From assembly GCF_030689685.1 (NCBI RefSeq), contig NZ_JAUYEY010000078.1, forward strand, positions 1 through 64,000: a DNA stretch of 64,000 bases, written 5' to 3'. The notes below the pieces were generated by a model, which saw only the letters and a list, made by a program, of their open reading frames with translations, searched no databases and was not told the origin of the DNA. Position 1 is the first letter of the stretch. Every line of letters starts with the position of its first letter. Shown here piece after piece: positions 41,014 to 47,596 of this stretch. The DNA comes from Polaromonas sp. (GTDB lineage Bacteria; Pseudomonadota; Gammaproteobacteria; Burkholderiales; Burkholderiaceae_C). The translations under genes and the position numbers were made by a program.

Positions 41014-41601
41014 ATGACCTCCGCTACCCCCCAAAACGACACCACCGTTGATCCCATAGCCGCACTGCTGTCCGCCCACGGCCTGCGGCGCACGCATGCT
41101 GCGCGGCGGGTGCTGGGTTGGCTGCTGGCGCATCCGGATACGAGTTACACCCACGCGCAGTTGCAGGCGGCACTGACCGAGGGAGACGAAGAGCCTGGAT
41201 TGCGAATCAAGTCCCCAATGACAAGGACGGGGGAGAAGGCGAGGGCGGCAGACACGGCACCTCTGGACCGCGTCACGCTTTACCGCCTGATTGACCGGCT
41301 CACACAGGTTGGCCTGTTGCTGTGCCGGGTCGATGCCAGCCGGGTGCGGCGTTACCAGGCGATGCCGGCGGGCGTGCACGCCATGCCGCACTTTGAATGC
41401 CAGAGCTGCCACCGCGACAGCCCGCTGGAGAGCGCTTTGCAATCCAGCGCAAATGACCTGGAGCGGGCGGCGCAATCTGCGCTGGATGCGCTCAAGGCCT
41501 TGGGTTACCGGGGCATGAGCCTGGACTTTGCGGTGCGTGGTGTGTGCGCCGACTGCGCCACCGGCAGCACCGGTACCGCAGTGAAAGGGCTGGCGGCATG
41601 A
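41014..41601 (+). CDS. Fur-family regulator, probably Zur
   Basis: A 195-residue Fur-family metalloregulator. The winged helix occupies residues about 15-105 (HGLRRTHAARRVLGWLLAHP, then DRVTLYRLIDRL) and is followed by a dimerisation domain. Two structural-zinc Cys pairs are visible: CQSC at 129-132 and CADC at 178-181. Residues 61-73 (PGLRIKSPMTRTG) are an insertion in the DNA-binding domain encoded by half of an R2 repeat. It lies just before the recognition helix and could affect binding. Start ATG 41014 is preceded by a Zur-box-like palindrome. The stop overlaps the ABC ATPase start (ATGA), and the downstream genes resemble the zinc-responsive PA4063-PA4066 set plus a ZnuD receptor. Confidence 0.87.
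   Translation: MTSATPQNDTTVDPIAALLSAHGLRRTHAARRVLGWLLAHPDTSYTHAQLQAALTEGDEEPGLRIKSPMTRTGEKARAADTAPLDRVTLYRLIDRLTQVGLLLCRVDASRVRRYQAMPAGVHAMPHFECQSCHRDSPLESALQSSANDLERAAQSALDALKALGYRGMSLDFAVRGVCADCATGSTGTAVKGLAA
41194..41226 (+). repeat. R2 half-repeat inside the Fur-family gene
   Basis: CCTGGATTGCGAATCAAGTC, CCCAATGACAAGG matches the second hairpin of the R2 element (TGGATTGCGGGTCAAGCC, CGCAATGACA) seen at 7463-7490 and 43806-43834. It inserts about 13 codons without breaking the frame. Confidence 0.75.
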
Positions 41602-42254
41602 TCAGCACCCGGCAACTGGCCTACCAGTACCCGGGCGGCGCCGAGCTGCGGTTTGAAGACATGGCTGTGCCGCAGGGTGGGGTGGTTCTGTTGCGCGGCG
41701 CCTCGGGCTCGGGCAAGTCAAGCTGGCTGGCGCTGGCGGCCGGGCTGCTGGCGCCAACGGCGGGCGACATCACCGTTGCCGGCCAGTCCATGGCCACGCT
41801 GGGCAAGGTCGCGGGTGACGCCTGGCGCGCCAGAACGATTGGTTTTCTGCCGCAAAAGCTGCATTTGAGCGAAGCACTGACGGTGCACGCCAACCTGGCG
41901 ATGGCGCAATGGGCGGCGGGGCAGGCGCAGGACGACGGCCGCATCCGCGAGGCGCTGACGGCGCTGGGTGTGGCTGAACTGGCAGCACGCAAACCAGGGC
42001 AACTCTCTGGCGGGCAAGCCCAGCGGGTCGCGCTGGCGCGGGCGGTGCTGTTGCAGCCGAAAGTGATTCTGGCGGACGAGCCGACGGCCAGCCTGGATGA
42101 CGAGGCCGCGAGCCAGGCGGTGCAGTTGCTGCAGGCGACTGCCACGCGTTACGGCGCGACGCTGGTGATTGCCACGCACGATTCGCGGGTGGCGGCCAAT
42201 CTGGATGGTCAAATCGGCTACCAGCCCTTATTCTTTGTGCGTAACCAGCTATGA
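41598..42254 (+). CDS. ABC transporter ATP-binding protein (LolD/MacB-like)
   Basis: A 218-residue ATPase with Walker A RGASGSGKSS, signature LSGGQAQRVALARA, Walker B VILADEPTASLDD and H-loop IATHDSR. It belongs with LolD/MacB-type ATPases that work with FtsX-fold permeases and do not import solutes in the classical way. Its last 15 residues (GQIGYQPLFFVRNQL) are encoded by an R1 repeat that also spans the start of the permease gene; the family domain ends just before. It overlaps the fur-family stop and the permease start as ATGA. The Pseudomonas counterpart PA4064 is Zur-regulated. Confidence 0.9.
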   Translation: MISTRQLAYQYPGGAELRFEDMAVPQGGVVLLRGASGSGKSSWLALAAGLLAPTAGDITVAGQSMATLGKVAGDAWRARTIGFLPQKLHLSEALTVHANLAMAQWAAGQAQDDGRIREALTALGVAELAARKPGQLSGGQAQRVALARAVLLQPKVILADEPTASLDDEAASQAVQLLQATATRYGATLVIATHDSRVAANLDGQIGYQPLFFVRNQL

Positions 42255-42263
42255 AAACAATAG
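42207..42263 (-). repeat. R1 dispersed repeat spanning the ATPase/permease junction
   Basis: The minus strand reads GCTATTGTTTTCATAGCTGG, TTACGCAC and AATAAGGGCTGGTAGCCGAT with TTGACC. This R1 copy supplies the ATPase C-terminus, its stop codon and the first codons (MKTIA) of the permease. Confidence 0.85.
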
Positions 42264-43465
42264 CAATCGCCTGGCGGTTTTTGTGGGCACGGCCGCTGGC
42301 GGCGGGCCTGAACCTGTTGCTGCTGAGTCTGGGGCTGGCATCGTTGAGTTTTGTGCTGCTGGTTAGCCACCAGATCACGCGAGCTTTTGAGCGCGACCTG
42401 GCCGGCATCGACGTGGTGGTGGGAGCCAAGGGCAGCCCGATGCAACTGATTCTGTCGGGCGTGTTTCACCTGGACGTACCCACCGGCAATGTGCCGCTGG
42501 CGGCGGTCAAGGCGCTGGCACAGCACTCGCAGGTGGCCAAACTGATCCCCTTGAGTCTGGGCGACAGCGTTAGCGGGTTCCGCATCGTGGGTACCACGCC
42601 GGCCTACATCGCACATTACCAGGCCAGCTTTGCGCAGGGCGGCGTCTGGGCCGCGCCGCTGCAGGCGGTGCTGGGCGCGCAGGTGGCGGCGCAGACCGGG
42701 CTGAAGGTGGGTGAGCGTTTTGTTGGCAGCCACGGCCTGGGCAGCGGTGGCGCCAGCCATGACCAGGCGCCTTATGTGGTCAGCGGCGTGCTGGCTGCCA
42801 GCGGCTCGGTGCTGGACCGGCTGGTGCTGACCGCGCAAGAGTCGGTCTGGCAGGTGCACGAAAAAATGCATGAGGGCGACAGCGCGCTCGACGACGAAGA
42901 CCGCAAGGCGCTGGAGGCCGAGCGCGAAGTCACGCTGGCGCTGATTCAATACCGCACACCGCTGGCGGCGGTCACCTTCCCGCGCTTTGTGAACACCACC
43001 ACCGAGATGCAGGCCGCCGCGCCGGCGCTGGAGATCACGCGCCTCTTGAGGCTGATCGGCGTCGGCACCGACGTGTTGCGTGCGCTGGCGGGTGTGCTGC
43101 TGCTGACAGCGGGCCTGAGTGTCTTCATCGCGCTGTGGAGCGCAGTGCGCGAGCGTCGGGCCGACCTGGCGCTGCTGCGTTTGCTGGGCGCGCCGCCGCG
43201 CAAGGTGGCGGCACTGCTGCTGTGCGAGGCGCTGTGGCTGGCGCTGCTGGCCGCGGTGATTGGCGTGCTGGCGGGCCAGGGGCTGATGGCGTTGCTGGGT
43301 TGGCTGCTGCAGCTAGAAAAATCAGTCCTGATCGGCACACTCGCGTGGCCAGCGGGGCTGTGGGGTGTGCCGGCCCTGGCGGTGGGGGTGGCGCTGCTGT
43401 CAGCACTGCTGCCGGCCTATGAGGCCTACCGGGTCAGTGTGTTTGAACTTTTACAATCGAGGTGA
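42251..43465 (+). CDS. FtsX-type ABC permease
   Basis: A 404-residue permease of the MacB/FtsX fold. There is an N-terminal membrane helix (residues about 15-40), then a long periplasmic domain up to about 270. Three C-terminal helices include VLRALAGVLLLTAGLSVFIA, followed by the cytoplasmic RERRADLALLRLLGA. The partner of the upstream ATPase, it resembles PA4065, part of a Zur-regulated unit of unknown transport direction in Pseudomonas. Its first codons lie inside an R1 repeat. It ends 5 bp before the small periplasmic protein gene. Confidence 0.9.
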   Translation: MKTIAIAWRFLWARPLAAGLNLLLLSLGLASLSFVLLVSHQITRAFERDLAGIDVVVGAKGSPMQLILSGVFHLDVPTGNVPLAAVKALAQHSQVAKLIPLSLGDSVSGFRIVGTTPAYIAHYQASFAQGGVWAAPLQAVLGAQVAAQTGLKVGERFVGSHGLGSGGASHDQAPYVVSGVLAASGSVLDRLVLTAQESVWQVHEKMHEGDSALDDEDRKALEAEREVTLALIQYRTPLAAVTFPRFVNTTTEMQAAAPALEITRLLRLIGVGTDVLRALAGVLLLTAGLSVFIALWSAVRERRADLALLRLLGAPPRKVAALLLCEALWLALLAAVIGVLAGQGLMALLGWLLQLEKSVLIGTLAWPAGLWGVPALAVGVALLSALLPAYEAYRVSVFELLQSR

Positions 43466-43470
43466 ACCGA

Positions 43471-43734
43471 ATGCCCATGAAATTGATGAAAAAAATGGCC
43501 TCAGCCCTTGCTGCACTTGCGCTGGCAGCTACGTTTTCGATAGCGCATGCGCAGCACAGCGACAAACAAACCAAGGAAGACGTGTTGCGCCACCGCGCCA
43601 TGGCCAGCGCGCATGAGGCCGCCGCCAAGTGTCTGGAATCGGGCAAAAAGGAAGATATTTGCATGAAAGACCTGCAGGCTTCCTGCAAAGGGCTGGCGGT
43701 GGGAAAATACTGCGGAATGAAACACGCGCATTGA
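43471..43734 (+). CDS. small secreted Cys-rich protein in the zinc locus
   Basis: An 87-residue protein with a signal peptide (residues 1-27, ending SIAHAQ). The short mature part contains four Cys (KCLESGKKEDICMKDLQASC, then YCGMKHAH) and a terminal His pair, a composition suited to metal binding or two disulfides. Most of its signal peptide (residues about 7-24, KMASALAALALAATFSIA) is encoded by an R1 repeat. The location right after the ABC permease suggests a periplasmic partner, like PA4063, but the sequence family is not one I recognise. A GTG at 43462 overlapping the permease stop is an alternative start. Confidence 0.7.
   Translation: MPMKLMKKMASALAALALAATFSIAHAQHSDKQTKEDVLRHRAMASAHEAAAKCLESGKKEDICMKDLQASCKGLAVGKYCGMKHAH
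43490..43542 (-). repeat. R1 dispersed repeat encoding a signal peptide
   Basis: The minus strand reads CTATCGAAAACGTAGCTGCC, AGCGCAAG and CAAGGGCTGAGGCC with a T-rich tail, a good R1 match. On the plus strand it is read as the hydrophobic core of the signal peptide. Confidence 0.7.
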
Positions 43735-43741
43735 ACTGGTG

Positions 43742-43834
43742 CAGTCATCCCGGACTCGATCCGTGATCCATGCAGCATGGACCAGCGACTTTGGTTTGCG
43801 TGGCATGGATTGCGGGTCAGGCCCGCAATGACAG
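43742..43834. repeat. R2 REP-like two-hairpin repeat
   Basis: GTCATCCCGGACTCGATCCG and, about 50 bp on, ATGGATTGCGGGTCAGGCCC with GCAATGACAGG form the second full R2 copy, between the small Cys-rich protein and the DUF3299 gene. It may attenuate or stabilise the operon mRNA. Confidence 0.85.
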
Positions 43835-43874
43835 GCCCGAAGATATTGTCTAAAGCCCCGTTTCCGGAGAACCC

Positions 43875-44447
43875 ATGAATACCTCTGCTTCCCTCGCTTT
43901 CAAGCCCCAGTCGCTGCTGATGGGCCTGCTGCTGGCCTTCGGGACGGCGCAGGCGCAGCTCAGTTCCCCCTTGCCACCGGGCAGCAGCAAACCCACTGCG
44001 CCAGCGGCTGCAGCCGGCACAGGTTTGCCAGCCGGGCAGGGTGCCGGTGTGCATGGCGCCAACAGCCCGTTTGCGCCATTGGCCCCGCGCGATGACGTGC
44101 TGGCCTGGTCGGTGCTGACCGATGTCAAAACCAAAAACGAGAAGAACCGCATTCTGCCGGTGTTCAACGCTGGCCAGCTCGGCATGAACGGCAAGACCCA
44201 GCGCATCCAGGGTTTCATGATGCCGCTGGAGCCGGGCAAGAAGCAGCGCCACTTCCTGCTGTCGTCGGTGCCGCTGAGCTGCTCTTTCTGTCTGCCTGGC
44301 GGGCCAGAGAGCATGGTCGAGGTCAAGACCAAAACCCCGGTCGAATACAGCATGGAGGCGGTCGTGGTCGAGGGCCGGCTGCAGGTGCTGCATGACGATC
44401 CGTATGGCCTGTATTACCGCATCAACGATGCGGTGACGGTGAAGTAA
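43875..44447 (+). CDS. DUF3299-domain protein
   Basis: A 190-residue secreted protein. It has a signal peptide (ends AQAQ near residue 28), a Pro/Ala-rich linker, then a DUF3299 domain from about residue 72. That domain contains GMNGKTQRIQGFMMPLEPGK and FLLSSVPLSCSFCLPGGPES with a conserved CxxC. PA4066, the Pseudomonas counterpart, lies in the same zinc-responsive cluster with the LolD-like ATPase and FtsX-like permease. The CxxC may bind metal or form a disulfide. The next gene starts 6 bp later. Confidence 0.85.
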   Translation: MNTSASLAFKPQSLLMGLLLAFGTAQAQLSSPLPPGSSKPTAPAAAAGTGLPAGQGAGVHGANSPFAPLAPRDDVLAWSVLTDVKTKNEKNRILPVFNAGQLGMNGKTQRIQGFMMPLEPGKKQRHFLLSSVPLSCSFCLPGGPESMVEVKTKTPVEYSMEAVVVEGRLQVLHDDPYGLYYRINDAVTVK

Positions 44448-44453
44448 ACACGC

Positions 44454-44831
44454 ATGTTGATCCGGCGCATGGCACTGCGAGCGGCTTGGGGCTATCTGGC
44501 CCTGGTGTTGTTGCTCGCGCCCATGCTGGGCCTGATGCATGGGCTGGTGCATGGCGCCATTGACTCTCACCACGCTGCGCCGGCGCATCTCGCCCAGGCC
44601 GATGATTCCAGCCATGCGCACAGCTGGCTGGCCGATCTTTTCTCTGCCCATGCCGACGACTCGGATTGCCGTGTCTATGACCAGCTTTGCCACGCTGATG
44701 CTGCTTTGGTGCCGCCCCTGGCGGCCTTGCCGATGGTGCTGTCTGCTTTCGTTTTTCTTTTTCTGCAGGGCGAAGCACTCGCCCGGCGGGCTGCGCTTTT
44801 CGAAGCGCGCGGTCCGCCCCTGACGCGCTGA
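44454..44831 (+). CDS. His-rich small membrane protein, unknown family
   Basis: A 125-residue protein with two membrane helices (residues about 12-32 and 88-108). They enclose an external loop rich in His, Asp and two Cys (HGAIDSHHAAPAHLAQADDS, then a segment ending CRVYDQLCHADAA). I do not recognise a named family, although similar His-rich proteins commonly precede metal-related TonB receptors. In this zinc locus it may bind or sense zinc in the periplasm. It lies 6 bp after DUF3299 and about 80 bp before the receptor. Confidence 0.6.
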   Translation: MLIRRMALRAAWGYLALVLLLAPMLGLMHGLVHGAIDSHHAAPAHLAQADDSSHAHSWLADLFSAHADDSDCRVYDQLCHADAALVPPLAALPMVLSAFVFLFLQGEALARRAALFEARGPPLTR

Positions 44832-44909
44832 ATCCCCCCACTGAAGCCGCTGAACGCACCTTTTGCGGGTGCCGTTTGGTGTTTCCCGTTCCAGATTCAT
44901 CGAGTCCCC

Positions 44910-47009
44910 ATGAAAAAATCATTTCCCCGCAGTGCCATCGGCACGGCTACCTTGTCCCTGCTCGCCCTTGGCAGCACAAGCGTGCTGGCGCAGACGCCCG
45001 CCCCAACGCTCAAAGAGATCACCGTGACTGGCAACCCGCTGGGCAGCACGGATTTGATAGCGCCCGCCACCCGGTACTCGGGCGACGGCCTGCTGCTGCG
45101 CTCCAAAACCACACTCGGTGAAACGCTGGACGGCACGCCCGGTGTCAGCAGCACTTACTTCGGCCCGAACGCCAGCCGGCCCATCATCCGCGGGCTGGAC
45201 GGCGACCGCATCCGCATCCTGGCCAACGGCGGGGGCTCGCTCGACGCCTCCAGCCTCAGTTATGACCACGCGGTGACCAGCGACCCCTTGAGCATTGAGC
45301 GCATTGAAGTATTGCGCGGGCCGGGTGCCTTGTTGTACGGCGGCAGCGCGGTCGGTGGCGTGGTCAACGTCATCGACAACCGCATTCCGCGCGAGGCCCA
45401 GTTTGATGAAAACGGCGGTATCAGCGGCAAGGTGGATATCAATGCCGCCACCGGTAATTCAGAGCGCGGCAAGGGTGTGCTGCTGGAAGCGGGCAACCAG
45501 CGCTACAGCCTGCATGTCGATGCCTTTGACCGTCAGACCAGCGATGTGCGGGTGCCGCGCGACCTGGCCTGCACCAAGACCGCAGTCACCACGACCGCCA
45601 GGCGCATCTGCAATTCAGCCAGCGATGTCAGTGGCGGGGCAGTGGGTGGATCGGTGTTTTTTGACAGCGGCTACCTCGGTGCATCGGCCAGCAACTACCG
45701 CAGCAGCTACGGCACGGTGGCTGAAGACAGGGTGACGATTGGCATGAAGTCAGACCGTTATGCGCTGGAGGGTGAAATCCGCAATCTGGACGGGCCGCTG
45801 CAAAGCATCAAGGCGCAGTACAGCCAGACCGATTACCGGCACACCGAGTTTGAAGGGCCACGGCCCGGTACGGTTTTTACCAACAAGGGCAGTGACTTCA
45901 GGCTGGAAGCGCGCCATGCCAAGATCGGCAACATCGATGGCGTGCTGGGGGTGCAAACCGAATCCAGCCGCTTTTCTGCTGTGGGCACAGAGGCTTTTGC
46001 GCCTTTTAGCAAAACCTCCCAGTCGGCCCTGTTTGCTTACGAAGAACTGGGGACGGCTTGGGGCAAGATGAGTCTGGGCGGGCGGCTTGAGTCGGTCCAC
46101 GTCGAGTCATTGGGCAACCCCAGAGTTGCTCGCTTCACACCCGCCAAAAAAGAATTCAAACCCGGCAGTTACGCGCTGGGCGCACTGTGGAATGCCGCAC
46201 CGGGCTGGCAAATGACGAGCAACCTGGCCTACACCGAACGCGCGCCCAAGGACTACGAGCTGTTTGCCGATGGCCCGCACATCGCCACTGCTGCCTATGA
46301 AGTTGGCAACGCCAATCTGGCCAAAGAGCAGTCCAGCAACCTGGACCTGGGCGCTGCCTGGAAGTCGGGCGGACACAGCTTCAAGGTCAACACCTATGTG
46401 AGCCGGTTTAAGAACTACATTGCACTCAACCAAACGACGGGCGTGAGGCGCAACGCTGAAGACGGCGAGGTCAACCCGACCGAGGATCCCGGTAACGCGG
46501 GGTTCACAGCGTCCGGCGCGGCGTTCCGGCCGCTGGCCGAGTTTCGTTATCAGCAGGTACGGGCGCGCTTCACCGGTATCGAGGCCAGCGGCAACATCCG
46601 CCTGCAGGAGGGCGCTTCGACGGTGGATCTGGCGCTGCGCGGCGATGTAGTGCGTGCCACCAACCTGAGCAACGGCCAGTCGCTGCCGCGGATCGCGCCT
46701 TGGCGCGTGGGTGCGTCGCTGCTGTGGGCCAGCGGCCCGTGGGGTGCGAGTGTGGGCTTTGACCACCTGGCCGCACAAAAACGGGTGTCGGCCCCACCGG
46801 TGGGGGTGACGCAGGCTTACACCTTGTGGAATGCCACTTCGTCTTACCGCATGAAAGCCGGGCCGGCTTCGTTGCTGTGGTACGCCCGGCTCGACAACAT
46901 CACCGACAAGCTGGCCTATAGCGCGACCTCGGTGTTGACGAGCACGGCCTTTCCGAAGGCGCCTTTGCCGGGGCGCAGTTTGAAGGTGGGGTTGCAGGCA
47001 AGTTTTTAG
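44910..47009 (+). CDS. TonB-dependent receptor, ZnuD-like
   Basis: A 699-residue outer-membrane receptor. The signal peptide ends near VLAQ (residue 28). A TonB-box-like TLKEITVTGNP follows, and the plug domain has GETLDGTPGVSSTYFGPNAS, RPIIRGLDGDRIRIL and SIERIEVLRGPGALLYGGSA. The barrel ends in a terminal Phe (LKVGLQASF). The plug wording (SRPIIRGLDGDR, then LSYDHAV) is typical of ZnuD zinc receptors. No long His-rich external loop like that of Neisseria ZnuD is seen. It is the last gene of the Zur-box locus and would import zinc or a zinc complex with TonB energy. Confidence 0.88.
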   Translation: MKKSFPRSAIGTATLSLLALGSTSVLAQTPAPTLKEITVTGNPLGSTDLIAPATRYSGDGLLLRSKTTLGETLDGTPGVSSTYFGPNASRPIIRGLDGDRIRILANGGGSLDASSLSYDHAVTSDPLSIERIEVLRGPGALLYGGSAVGGVVNVIDNRIPREAQFDENGGISGKVDINAATGNSERGKGVLLEAGNQRYSLHVDAFDRQTSDVRVPRDLACTKTAVTTTARRICNSASDVSGGAVGGSVFFDSGYLGASASNYRSSYGTVAEDRVTIGMKSDRYALEGEIRNLDGPLQSIKAQYSQTDYRHTEFEGPRPGTVFTNKGSDFRLEARHAKIGNIDGVLGVQTESSRFSAVGTEAFAPFSKTSQSALFAYEELGTAWGKMSLGGRLESVHVESLGNPRVARFTPAKKEFKPGSYALGALWNAAPGWQMTSNLAYTERAPKDYELFADGPHIATAAYEVGNANLAKEQSSNLDLGAAWKSGGHSFKVNTYVSRFKNYIALNQTTGVRRNAEDGEVNPTEDPGNAGFTASGAAFRPLAEFRYQQVRARFTGIEASGNIRLQEGASTVDLALRGDVVRATNLSNGQSLPRIAPWRVGASLLWASGPWGASVGFDHLAAQKRVSAPPVGVTQAYTLWNATSSYRMKAGPASLLWYARLDNITDKLAYSATSVLTSTAFPKAPLPGRSLKVGLQASF

Positions 47010-47596
47010 TTTTTATCCTATCAAGCGTCATGCTGCGCCTCAGGTCTGCTCAGGACAGTAGGGCCTAACTCCCCACTCCCTCCCCCAGCCCCTCCCCCGC
47101 CCCGCTGGGCGGTGGAGGGGAACCTCATTTGGCCGCGTGTGCTGCTCTCGCGTGCAAACATCACCGCCGCGTACGCCGACGATGACGCGCTTCGCGCGTC
47201 ATCGTCTCCCCGAATCCGATTCCTTCCCCAAAGCCCGTTTGGCTGAGCCGAGCAGCGCAGATGGAGGCGGTGTCAAGGGCGGCAGTTGTTTGAGCGAAGC
47301 GAGTTCTGCCGACCCCCGCCGTAATCGAGCAGCGCAGGTTGCCCGTAGCGCAGCGAAGGGACCCAGACAGTCGGGTCGCCTTTCTTTTCCTTAGGTTTCT
47401 TTGGCGAGACAAAGAAAAGTAAGTCGCCCGCCGGGGCGAGACCCGGCTTGCTGGAAGCACAACCAAGGCTGCAAGCTACCGCAGTTGATCGGTTCCGCCG
47501 GAACAGCATGTGTGTCATCGCCGCAGTGTTTGCGCTGAATCAGCACCGCAACACGACCTTCCCGGATAATGGTTTTCAAAATATCAGGAGACAACC
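47010..47596. repeat. intergenic block of dispersed repeats (R4 and others)
   Basis: There is no gene in these 587 bp. From the left: a C-rich stretch CTCCCTCCCCCAGCCCCTCC with a GGTGGAGGGGA echo (about 47075-47125); a perfect palindrome with 12-bp arms (GACGATGACGCG/CGCGTCATCGTC) at 47178-47206; then R4, about 47272-47490, with GTTTGAGCGAAGCGAG, CGAGCAGCGCAG, GGGTCGCCTTTCTTTTCC and GGCGAGACAAAGAAAAGTAA. I recall the R4 wording as widespread in Burkholderiales and Xanthomonadales genomes. The CTTTCTTTTCC and GACAAAGAAAAG parts can form a hairpin. Promoter elements for the next gene are not obvious. Confidence 0.7.
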
